Below are positions 8,093-15,907 of a stretch of 64,000 nt of DNA, in pieces (position 1 is the first letter of the stretch; each line of letters starts with the position of its first letter). The DNA comes from Echinicola rosea. GTDB lineage: Bacteria; Bacteroidota; Bacteroidia; Cytophagales; Cyclobacteriaceae. The notes under the pieces were generated by a model that was not told the origin of the DNA, ran no database searches, and worked only from the letters and a program-made list of their open reading frames with translations. The stretch is from positions 2,260,501-2,324,500 of the forward strand of contig NZ_CP040106.1 in assembly GCF_005281475.1 (NCBI RefSeq), read 5' to 3'. Position numbers and translations under genes: made by a program.

Positions 8093-9805
8093 ATGAAAAT
8101 CAGAATATTAACATTATTAGCAGCAATTGTGACATTGGTGAGTTGTGAGGATTTTCTCGAAAAACCACCATTGGATGAGCTAACAGACGAGACGTATTGG
8201 TCCAGTGAAAATAACGTAAGAAGTTTTTCGTGGGGATTTTATACGGCTTACTTTAGTGGTTACGGTTCTGGGTATGCCTGGGGAGATTTTTTCTCCGGAC
8301 AAAGCCTAAACGATGACTTTGGCCCTACCAGTCCGTCTCAGTTTAGACAAAATATCCCTACAGGGGCAACAAGTTCCTACTGGACTTTTGCTTGGGTAAG
8401 AAAGGCCAATATTTTCTTGGAAAGGATTCAAACTGTTCCAATGGATGAAGAAGCCATCAATCATTGGTCAGGAGTAGCACGTTTTTTTAGGGCTATGGAG
8501 TATCATGACCTCGTGAAGCAGTTTGGAGATGTTCCTTGGTACGACCATGAACTGGACGAAACCAATGAAGAAGACCTCTACCGGCCAAGAGATCCCCGCG
8601 AGTTTGTGATGGACAGGGTATTGGAAGATCTTCAATTTGCGGCTGACAATGTCCGTCAAGTAGATGGAGATCCTGGCCTTTCTGTAAATCGCGATGTTGT
8701 GTTGGCGTTTATGTCCAGAATTATGCTATTCGAAGGGACATGGCAAAAATACCATGAGGGAAACACGGAGAAGGCCCAGTCTTATCTGGAAGCAGCCAAA
8801 TGGGCTGCCAACGAAATTATCAGTGCGGGGAATTATTCACTGGACAACTACAGGGAAGTTTTTACCTCTCTCAATCTTTCCGGAAATCCTGAAGTGATCC
8901 TTTATAGACACTATGAACCTGGATTGGTAACACATGCGCTCAATAGCTATAACAACAAGGAACCACAAACAGGTGTCTCCAAAGATGCCGTAGAAAGCTA
9001 CTTGGCCAGTGATGGTCTGCCAATTACTATATCGCCTCTATATCAGGGAGACAAGGGGATAGATAATGTGATGGCCAATCGCGATGGAAGGGTTTACGGT
9101 ACCTTGGTGACGGATGAGTTGCGGCTCAATGGAATCTTGTCAAATTACAGTACCACGGGCTATGCCACCCTTAAATTTCTCAATGAAGAAATCAAGGACG
9201 ACCCAGAAGGCAGCTCTAACCTGAACTATACCGATTCCCCTGTAATGCGCTATGGTGAAGTGCTGATGAACTATGCTGAGGCAGTTGTAGAATTGGCCAC
9301 TGTGGGTGGACCTGCCATGACTCAGGCTGATTTGGATATGTCCATCAATGTCCTGCGCGATCGCCCTGGAGTAGGAATGCCTCACTTGACACTGGTGGGC
9401 AATGAGCCAGGTGTGAACGGGGTGGCCTATGATGATCCGGAAAGAGATCCAGATGTGCCTTCTTTGATCTGGGAGATCAGAAGGGAGCGAAGGATTGAAC
9501 TGATGATGGAAGGCTTTCGATTGGATGACCTGAAGCGTTGGGAAAAGCTGGAATATAGCGATACCGAAGCCAATGAGGATATCAACCGTGGTGCTTGGAT
9601 CGACAAGGCAGATTATCCAGACCTACAAAGTAGTGTGACGCTAACTGACGGTGAGACAGGCTATATCATTCCCGCCACAGCAGCGGCATCACAAAGGAGG
9701 TTTGAAGATCCCAAAGTGTATTTGGATCCTATTCCCTTGGACCAAATCACCCTTTATGATGAACACGGGGTGACGCTTGAGCAGAATCCAGGCTGGGAGC
9801 AGTAG
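8093..9805 (+). CDS. SusD/RagB-like surface glycan-binding lipoprotein
   Basis: 570 residues. A lipoprotein signal ends in LVSC, followed by the characteristic EDFLEKPPLDELTDETYW start of SusD-like proteins. An N-terminal TPR-rich part follows (for example NHWSGVARFFRAMEYHDLVKQFGDVPW), and the C-terminal RagB/SusD domain includes SLIWEIRRERRIELMMEGFRLDDLKRW. The lipoprotein should cap the SusC barrel and bind the substrate at the cell surface. It lies 13 bases after susC and 81 bases before the next coding start. A terminator-like hairpin in that downstream gap may set the ratio of SusCD to the enzymes. Confidence 0.96.
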   Translation: MKIRILTLLAAIVTLVSCEDFLEKPPLDELTDETYWSSENNVRSFSWGFYTAYFSGYGSGYAWGDFFSGQSLNDDFGPTSPSQFRQNIPTGATSSYWTFAWVRKANIFLERIQTVPMDEEAINHWSGVARFFRAMEYHDLVKQFGDVPWYDHELDETNEEDLYRPRDPREFVMDRVLEDLQFAADNVRQVDGDPGLSVNRDVVLAFMSRIMLFEGTWQKYHEGNTEKAQSYLEAAKWAANEIISAGNYSLDNYREVFTSLNLSGNPEVILYRHYEPGLVTHALNSYNNKEPQTGVSKDAVESYLASDGLPITISPLYQGDKGIDNVMANRDGRVYGTLVTDELRLNGILSNYSTTGYATLKFLNEEIKDDPEGSSNLNYTDSPVMRYGEVLMNYAEAVVELATVGGPAMTQADLDMSINVLRDRPGVGMPHLTLVGNEPGVNGVAYDDPERDPDVPSLIWEIRRERRIELMMEGFRLDDLKRWEKLEYSDTEANEDINRGAWIDKADYPDLQSSVTLTDGETGYIIPATAAASQRRFEDPKVYLDPIPLDQITLYDEHGVTLEQNPGWEQ

Positions 9806-9840
9806 GGGAATATGCGGCGTTAAGTACGAAGTATTAAGTA

Positions 9841-9877
9841 TGTCCCTCTTTTCCAAATGGTGAAGAGGGACATTTTT
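9841..9877 (+). terminator. Intra-operon terminator-like hairpin after the susD-like gene
   Basis: TGTCCCTCTT (9841-9850) and AAGAGGGACA (9863-9872) form a perfect 10-bp stem with a 12-base loop, followed directly by TTTTT. This has the full form of a Rho-independent terminator. An ATG at 9857 lies in its loop, which argues for the later start of the next gene. Confidence 0.7.
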
Positions 9878-9886
9878 AAGCGTTTT

Positions 9887-10693
9887 ATGGTTATGGAAAC
9901 TTCTGTGCTGTTTACAAGTGCTGCAAGGGCCACTGTGCTGACCTTGTGTTGGCTGCTTGCTTTAGAAGTGGCTGGTCAACCAGGTAAAGGGCAGCTCATT
10001 TCCCATGGAGCGGTCATTAGAGGGGATACTGCTAAAAGGCAATTGGCACTGGTGTTTACAGGGCATCAATTTGCGGAAGGCGGATCGGCCATTTTGAAAG
10101 CACTGGAAGAGGAGCAGGTCAAGGCTTCCTTTTTCTTTACGGGTGATTTCTATCGAAGGATTGCTTTTCGACCACTGATAGAAGATATTAAGCGGCGCGG
10201 GCATTACCTGGGAGCGCATTCGGATAAACACTTGCTTTATTGTGATTGGGAGCAGCGAGACCGTCTTTTGGTCAGCAAGCAGGAATTTGCGGAGGACCTG
10301 AAAAACAATTACCGTGAGATGGCGAAGTTTGGTATTGGAAAAGAGGATGCCAGATGCTATTTGCCTCCTTATGAGTGGTATAACGATTCGATCAGTAAGT
10401 GGACAGCAGAAATGGGACTCCAGTTGGTGAATTTCACGCCCGGCACTCGCTCCAATGCAGATTATACATCCCCAGAGATGGAGAATTATGTGAGCAGTGA
10501 AGCAATACTAAGAAGTATTATGGATCAGGAAACCTCCAAGGGACTGAGTGGCTTTATACTCCTGATGCATATTGGCGTAAGCCCCAAAAGAACCGATAAG
10601 TTTTATGATAAATTACCTATATTGATTAGTACATTACGACAAAGAGGATACCACCTCGTGACCGTGGATGAATTGCTTTGTTTGCAGCATTAA
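9887..10693 (+). CDS. CE4/NodB-like polysaccharide deacetylase homologue with altered first catalytic motif
   Basis: About 268 residues, secreted (signal helix LTLCWLLALEVAGQ). The fold is recognisable by ASFFFTGDFYR, the metal-binding motif HSDKH (about 111-115), RCYLPPYEWYN and the C-terminal GFILLMHIG and GYHLVTVDELL. Where active CE4 enzymes have TFDDG, with the catalytic base and a metal ligand, this protein has VFTGHQFAEG (FTGH about 57-60). Both Asp residues are gone. The two metal histidines remain, so it may still bind metal, perhaps with the new His of FTGH. It could be a changed esterase or amidase, or a binding protein. I chose the ATG at 9887 because the earlier one at 9857 lies inside a terminator hairpin. 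GH9 follows after 9 bases. Confidence 0.82.
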   Translation: MVMETSVLFTSAARATVLTLCWLLALEVAGQPGKGQLISHGAVIRGDTAKRQLALVFTGHQFAEGGSAILKALEEEQVKASFFFTGDFYRRIAFRPLIEDIKRRGHYLGAHSDKHLLYCDWEQRDRLLVSKQEFAEDLKNNYREMAKFGIGKEDARCYLPPYEWYNDSISKWTAEMGLQLVNFTPGTRSNADYTSPEMENYVSSEAILRSIMDQETSKGLSGFILLMHIGVSPKRTDKFYDKLPILISTLRQRGYHLVTVDELLCLQH

Positions 10694-10702
10694 CCCTTTA
10701 CG

Positions 10703-12487
10703 ATGTTAACGATTTTAATTTCACTAGTAAGCTTTCTTGGTTTTTCGGCCCCTCATCCATCGAGTGCTGACACCGTTTATTTCCTTGTGAACCAATTGGG
10801 CTATCTGCCTGAAGATGCCAAAAGTGCCGTGGTGTTTAGCCGTGGAACCATCAGCGAGCGTGTACAGCTCATTTGTGTGGAGACAGGGGAGGTGCAGCTT
10901 GAAATCAAACCGCAAAAAAACAAAAATGAAGGTTGGGGAGCGTTTGATTATGCTACTGTAGATTTTTCATCTGTGGAGAAAGAGAGCGACTATTATTTAC
11001 AAACAAAACGCTCAAAGTTCAGGTCCCCGTCTTTCCAAATTAATCAAAATGCCTATGCCCATCAGCAAGAGACTTTGCTGGAATTTATGCGGCAGCAGCG
11101 TTGTGGTTATAATCCTACCTTGGATATGGTCTGTCACCAGCATGACGGACGGGCGTTTTTTGGGCCGATGCCCGATAGCACGTTTGTGGATGTCAGTGGT
11201 GGATGGCACGATGCCGGTGACCAGTTAAAATACCTCATTACGTCAAGTTATGCTACGGCCCATATGCTGCTTGCCTACGAGATGTACCCGGATCGTTTTC
11301 AGGATAGGGTAAATGCTTTGGGACAAGATGGTGCAAATAGTATTCCTGATATCTTGGATGAGGCTAAATGGGGACTCGACTGGATATTAAAAATGCACCC
11401 AGAACCGGATCAACTTTTTCACCAAGTAGCCGATGACCGTGATCATAAAGGTTACAAAATCCCTGACCAAGACAATTCCGACTATGGCTGGGGAGCCAAC
11501 AGCTACCGTCCGGTTTATTTTGCCACCGGGGAGCCGCAAGGTTTACAAAAGTATAAGAGCGAAGCTACTGGTCTGGCCAATTTGGCCGGGAGGTGTGCTG
11601 CGGCAATGGCCTTAGCTGCGCGGATATGGGAGAATGATGTGGAGGATCCCCTCTTGGCAAAAAAATACAGGGAGGCGGCAGTGAGCCTCTATGCCTTGGG
11701 TAGGGAGCAAGAAGGCTTCCAGCAGGGCAATTCCTATAGCGCGCCTTACCGCTACAATGAGTCCACTTGGGCAGATGACATGGAATGGGGAGCGGCAGAA
11801 CTGTTTAAACTTACCGGTGAAAAAAGATATTTGGAGCAGGCCAAGGACTATGCCCTTCAGAGCAATACAGCCGATTCCTGGACGGTAAAGGATTCAACAG
11901 ACCATTACAGGCTATACCCTTTTATCAATATGGGGCATTTTGTCCTTCATGACTTGGTGGACGAACCATTTCAGGAGAAATTGGAAAGTTATTACCAAGT
12001 CGGGATCGAATATACCCTCAATAGGGCCAATAAAAATCCTTTTCAGGTTGGTGTGCCTTTTATCTGGTGTTCCAATAACCTGATGACAGGCTTGATCACC
12101 CAAATGATCCTATTGAAGAAAATGACCGGAAGCAATCAATATGATGGCTATTTGGCACGTCAGCGGGATTGGCTTTTTGGGAGGAATCCTTGGGGCACAT
12201 CCATGTTTACCGGAATGCCCGCCCATGGAGAATTTCCTGAGGCGGTACATACGAGCTTATATGTTTTGTTAGGGTTGAAGGTCCCGGGAGGATTGGTAGA
12301 TGGGCCTGTTTACACGTCTATTTACAGCAATCTTCTCGGGCTTCATTTGCAGGAACCGGATGAATTTGCTGAATTTCAGAACGAGAAAGTGGTGTATCAT
12401 GATGATTCGGGAGATTACAGCACCAATGAGCCCACGATGGATGGTACGGCAGGTGCCATACTGATGATGACACATTGGAGTGAGTGA
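10703..12487 (+). CDS. Glycoside hydrolase family 9 enzyme (cellulase-fold; possibly glucosaminidase)
   Basis: 594 residues with a signal peptide (MLTILISLVSFLGFSA). An N-terminal Ig-like CelD_N domain (about 22-115, start VYFLVNQLGYLPEDAKSAVVF) precedes the GH9 (alpha/alpha)6 barrel. Catalytic elements are present: the DAGD motif in SGGWHDAGDQLKY (D170 and D173) and the C-terminal proton donor E576 in STNEPTMDG. The conserved GRNPWGTSMFTG motif is also there. GH9 contains endoglucanases but also exo-beta-glucosaminidases that often sit beside deacetylases (family knowledge). Given the CE4-like gene nine bases upstream and the NagZ and NamZ genes downstream, an amino-sugar substrate is more likely than cellulose. 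That substrate is inference. Confidence 0.93.
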   Translation: MLTILISLVSFLGFSAPHPSSADTVYFLVNQLGYLPEDAKSAVVFSRGTISERVQLICVETGEVQLEIKPQKNKNEGWGAFDYATVDFSSVEKESDYYLQTKRSKFRSPSFQINQNAYAHQQETLLEFMRQQRCGYNPTLDMVCHQHDGRAFFGPMPDSTFVDVSGGWHDAGDQLKYLITSSYATAHMLLAYEMYPDRFQDRVNALGQDGANSIPDILDEAKWGLDWILKMHPEPDQLFHQVADDRDHKGYKIPDQDNSDYGWGANSYRPVYFATGEPQGLQKYKSEATGLANLAGRCAAAMALAARIWENDVEDPLLAKKYREAAVSLYALGREQEGFQQGNSYSAPYRYNESTWADDMEWGAAELFKLTGEKRYLEQAKDYALQSNTADSWTVKDSTDHYRLYPFINMGHFVLHDLVDEPFQEKLESYYQVGIEYTLNRANKNPFQVGVPFIWCSNNLMTGLITQMILLKKMTGSNQYDGYLARQRDWLFGRNPWGTSMFTGMPAHGEFPEAVHTSLYVLLGLKVPGGLVDGPVYTSIYSNLLGLHLQEPDEFAEFQNEKVVYHDDSGDYSTNEPTMDGTAGAILMMTHWSE

Positions 12488-12604
12488 GGAGGTTGGAAAA
12501 TTGGAAGATTTAAAAAATCTTAATTTTGACTTTAGGCATTCTTGCCAGTAGATTTTATTTCTCACGGAAGGCACATAACACCCAGAATGAATTATGGGGC
12601 GTGT

Positions 12605-12680
12605 GTGTCGCCCTTCGACTCCGCTCAGGGTGACACCGTAGGCGGTTTGGATATTCACCCTTCGACTTGCACGGAGTCGA
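12605..12680. repeat. REP-like palindromes in the GH9-GH3 gap
   Basis: GTGTCGCCCT (12605-12614) pairs with AGGGTGACAC (12627-12636), one G-T wobble, around the core TCGACTCCGCTC. A second, smaller palindrome, TCGACT/AGTCGA (12662-12680), repeats the CCCTTCGACT core. This CCTTCGACTCCGCTCAGGG motif is of the kind found scattered between genes in many genomes. The dispersed copy number cannot be checked here. Confidence 0.5.
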
Positions 12681-12719
12681 TAATTATTAAACAAGAAAAG
12701 GACAAATTATACATAAACA

Positions 12720-15671
12720 ATGAACTACCGATTACTAAAAAGCGGGTTGCTGGTACTGGCCATGGTCAGTGGGCTGAGTATGGTCAATGCCCAATCCGAT
12801 GGTAAGGACAGTAAAATCCCATTTTTGCAGCAGAAAAGTACTTGGGCGGATTCCGTTTTTAAAACCATGAGCGAGGAAGAACGCATTGCGCAGCTCATCA
12901 TGATTCCAGTTTATTCCAATCGCGACAGGGCTTATGAGGATTCCATTGCCCAGTTGGTGGAAGAATACAAGGTAGGTGGGTTGATCTTTTTTCAGGGAGG
13001 CCCGGGCAGACAGGCCAGCATGACCAACCGTTATCAGCAGATCAGTGAGGTGCCCTTGATGGTTTCGATAGATGCCGAATGGGGGCTGGGGATGCGTTTG
13101 GACAGCACCATGAGTTTTCCATACCAAATGGCACTCGGCGGAATAGAAGATGAACGTTTGATCTACGAAATGGGAGCTGAAATTGCCCGCCAGTGTAAGC
13201 GGATCGGTGTGAATGTGAATTTTGCCCCTGTCGTGGACATCAATAACAATGCAAATAACCCGGTGATCGGCTTTCGGTCTTTTGGGGAGGACAAGGAAAA
13301 TGTAGCGTCCAAGGCCATGGCCTATATGCGTGGCATGCAGGATGAACACGTGCTGGCCAATGCCAAGCACTTTCCCGGACATGGAGATACCGACGTGGAT
13401 TCCCATGTGGGGCTTCCTTTGATCAGCTTTTCGAGGGAACGACTGGAAAAGACCGAACTTTATCCCTTCCGGAAGCTGATGAATAACGGCCTGGGAAGTG
13501 TGATGGTGGCACATATGAGCATCCCTGTGCTAGATGATACGCCCAATTTGGCTTCTACGCTTAGCAAGCCGATCGTCACGGATTTGCTGAAAGGCGAAAT
13601 CGGGTATGAAGGGCTGGTATTTACCGATGCACTAAACATGCAGGGCGTAGCGAAGTTTTATCCTCCCGGTATTGTGGATGTGAAGGCACTCCTGGCAGGA
13701 AATGACATGCTGCTCAACACGATGGATGTAAAAACCACCATTGTGGAAGTAAAGAAGGCCATAGCAAATGGTGAAATCACCCAAGAAGAGGTGGACAAGC
13801 GTGTGATGAAAGTGTTGCGCGCAAAGGATTGGCAAGGCCTTAGTGATTGGCAGCCAGTGGTCATGGAGGGAATCTATGAGGACCTGAACAGTTCGAAGGC
13901 AAAATACCTGAACCGGCAGCTAGTGGAGGCCTCCATTACGCTATTGAGAAATGAAGAGGAAATACTGCCCATAAAAAAACTTGCTGATGAAAAGCTCGCC
14001 TATGTGTCCCTTGGCACCGATGAGGAGACCGCCTTTCAGCAAGGCCTCAGCCGCTACGTGGAGGCCGACCAATTTTTTGTGTCGAAGGAAACTTCTTTGT
14101 CAGCGCTGGAGGGTTTGCTCGGAAGGCTCCAAGGCTATTCCAAAGTGATCGTAGGGGTGCATCATTTGGGGCTGAAAGCCAGTGTGAAGAATTTCGGTAT
14201 TACCGCTGAAATGAATGTGATGTTGAAAAAACTGATTGCTTCCCGGCCGACAGTGGTGGCTGTCTTTGGCAATGTTTACAGCCTGGATAAGTTGGAGGAT
14301 CTGGAGAAGGCGTCTGCGGTGATCGCTGCTTATCAGGAGTCGGAGCTGACCCAAGATGTGGTCTCCCAGCTTGTCTTCGGTGGAGTAGGCGCCAAAGGAA
14401 AATTGCCCGTGACGATCAATCGTCATTTTGCTTTTGGCGACGGGCTAACCACTGCAGGAGGTTTTCGTTTTTCCTATGTAGAGCCAGAGGCAGTCGGTAT
14501 AGCAAGGCAGAACCTGGACAGCATCCAAGGATTGGTGGAGCAGGCCATAGCCGAAAAGGCCATTCCCGGTGCCTCTGTATTGGTGGCCAAGGACGGTAAG
14601 GTTTTTTATCAACAGGCATTTGGTCATCATACTTACGAAGAGAATGTGCCAGTGCAAATTACCGATCTCTATGATCTGGCTTCCGTGACCAAAATAAGTA
14701 CGTCCCTTGCGGCGTTGATGCAACTCCATGGTGAAGGGGAATTTGACGAAAACAAAACCCTCGGAGATTACCTCCCCATGGCCAGGGGAACAAATAAGGA
14801 AGACCTTATTTACAAGGACATTTTGACCCACCAGGCCGGGTTGACTTCGTGGATTGCATTTTGGAAAAACACCGTGAGGAAAAATGGTTCTTTCAAGTGG
14901 TTTACTTTTAAGGACCACCAAAGCAAGCGATTTCCCATCAAGGTGGCCGATAATCTTTACATCCACCGACACTATGCGGACAAGATCTATAAAGAAATCA
15001 TGAAGTCCCCTGTTAGCTCAGAAAAGGAATACGTCTACAGTGACCTTTCCTTTATCTTGGCTCCTAAAGTGGTGGAGCATATTACGGGAGAGAATTTCAT
15101 TGATTACCTGAATGAGACAATTTACGACCATTTGGGGGCAAGCACCTTGACCTTTAATCCCTATCAAGACTATCCTGTGGACAGGGTAGTGCCCACGGAG
15201 TACGATAGTCTTTTTAGGCGGCAATTGCTGCATGGGACCGTTCATGATGAGGGAGCGGCGATGTTGGGAGGAATCAGCGGTCATGCGGGGCTTTTTGGTG
15301 ATGCCAATGACCTGGCCAAGCTGATGCAGCTGTACCTGAATGATGGTGAGTATGCCGGAGAAATGTTGATCAAAGGGAATACAGTGAGTGAATTTGGTAA
15401 ATGTCAGTTTTGTCCTGAAAACTACCGTGCCTTGGGATTTGACCGACCGAGGAAGCCTGGTGATCCCAATGGGAATTCAGCCCCCAGCGCACCAGCGAGC
15501 AGCTTTGGCCATACAGGGTTTACAGGTACTTACGCTTGGGTAGATCCAGAAAACCAGTTGGTCTATATTTTCCTTTCCAACCGTGTAAATCCTACTAGGG
15601 AAAACACTAAACTCTACCAGCTCAATACCCGCACGAATGTATTGGAAGTGGTATATCAGGCGATGAAGTGA
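12720..15671 (+). CDS. NagZ-type GH3 beta-N-acetylglucosaminidase fused to a serine beta-lactamase-like domain
   Basis: 983 residues with a signal peptide ending VNAQ. Residues about 45-390 form a GH3 domain with the NagZ signature KHFPGHGDTDVDSH (216-229). Its D227/H229 fit the Asp-His acid/base dyad of Gram-positive NagZ, and the nucleophile is D303 in FTDALNMQG. A GH3 C-terminal Rossmann-like domain follows (about 395-590). Residues about 600-983 are a beta-lactamase/class C-like serine hydrolase with SVTK (S655, K658), YSDLS and GHTGFTG. The first part should release GlcNAc from peptidoglycan fragments. The second could act on peptides, esters or amides of the same substrate. It lies between GH9 and the metallophosphoesterase and is one of the two genes that define the locus as amino-sugar directed. 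Confidence 0.95.
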   Translation: MNYRLLKSGLLVLAMVSGLSMVNAQSDGKDSKIPFLQQKSTWADSVFKTMSEEERIAQLIMIPVYSNRDRAYEDSIAQLVEEYKVGGLIFFQGGPGRQASMTNRYQQISEVPLMVSIDAEWGLGMRLDSTMSFPYQMALGGIEDERLIYEMGAEIARQCKRIGVNVNFAPVVDINNNANNPVIGFRSFGEDKENVASKAMAYMRGMQDEHVLANAKHFPGHGDTDVDSHVGLPLISFSRERLEKTELYPFRKLMNNGLGSVMVAHMSIPVLDDTPNLASTLSKPIVTDLLKGEIGYEGLVFTDALNMQGVAKFYPPGIVDVKALLAGNDMLLNTMDVKTTIVEVKKAIANGEITQEEVDKRVMKVLRAKDWQGLSDWQPVVMEGIYEDLNSSKAKYLNRQLVEASITLLRNEEEILPIKKLADEKLAYVSLGTDEETAFQQGLSRYVEADQFFVSKETSLSALEGLLGRLQGYSKVIVGVHHLGLKASVKNFGITAEMNVMLKKLIASRPTVVAVFGNVYSLDKLEDLEKASAVIAAYQESELTQDVVSQLVFGGVGAKGKLPVTINRHFAFGDGLTTAGGFRFSYVEPEAVGIARQNLDSIQGLVEQAIAEKAIPGASVLVAKDGKVFYQQAFGHHTYEENVPVQITDLYDLASVTKISTSLAALMQLHGEGEFDENKTLGDYLPMARGTNKEDLIYKDILTHQAGLTSWIAFWKNTVRKNGSFKWFTFKDHQSKRFPIKVADNLYIHRHYADKIYKEIMKSPVSSEKEYVYSDLSFILAPKVVEHITGENFIDYLNETIYDHLGASTLTFNPYQDYPVDRVVPTEYDSLFRRQLLHGTVHDEGAAMLGGISGHAGLFGDANDLAKLMQLYLNDGEYAGEMLIKGNTVSEFGKCQFCPENYRALGFDRPRKPGDPNGNSAPSAPASSFGHTGFTGTYAWVDPENQLVYIFLSNRVNPTRENTKLYQLNTRTNVLEVVYQAMK

Positions 15672-15907
15672 GTGGGGAATATTGAGACTTTAGATGTGAG
15701 ACTTGAGACAATTGTATATCAAATTCTTCCCCGCGGCGGGCAGGTTAGGTGGGATTGCTGGGTTTTGCGGGGGCACCAGCACTGGGAAGTTTTGAGTTGC
15801 TGAGACAATTAAACTGTTCCTAATTCCTGTCCTGAGCAAGTGGAAGGATGAAGTCAACAAATTGCGAAAATAAATAACTTAAATAACCAATAATCATTAA
15901 CTAAGCT

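Noticed and set aside
12542..12805. Open frame before the GH3 gene
   Set aside because: It runs through the REP-like palindromes and overlaps the real start of the GH3 protein in another frame.
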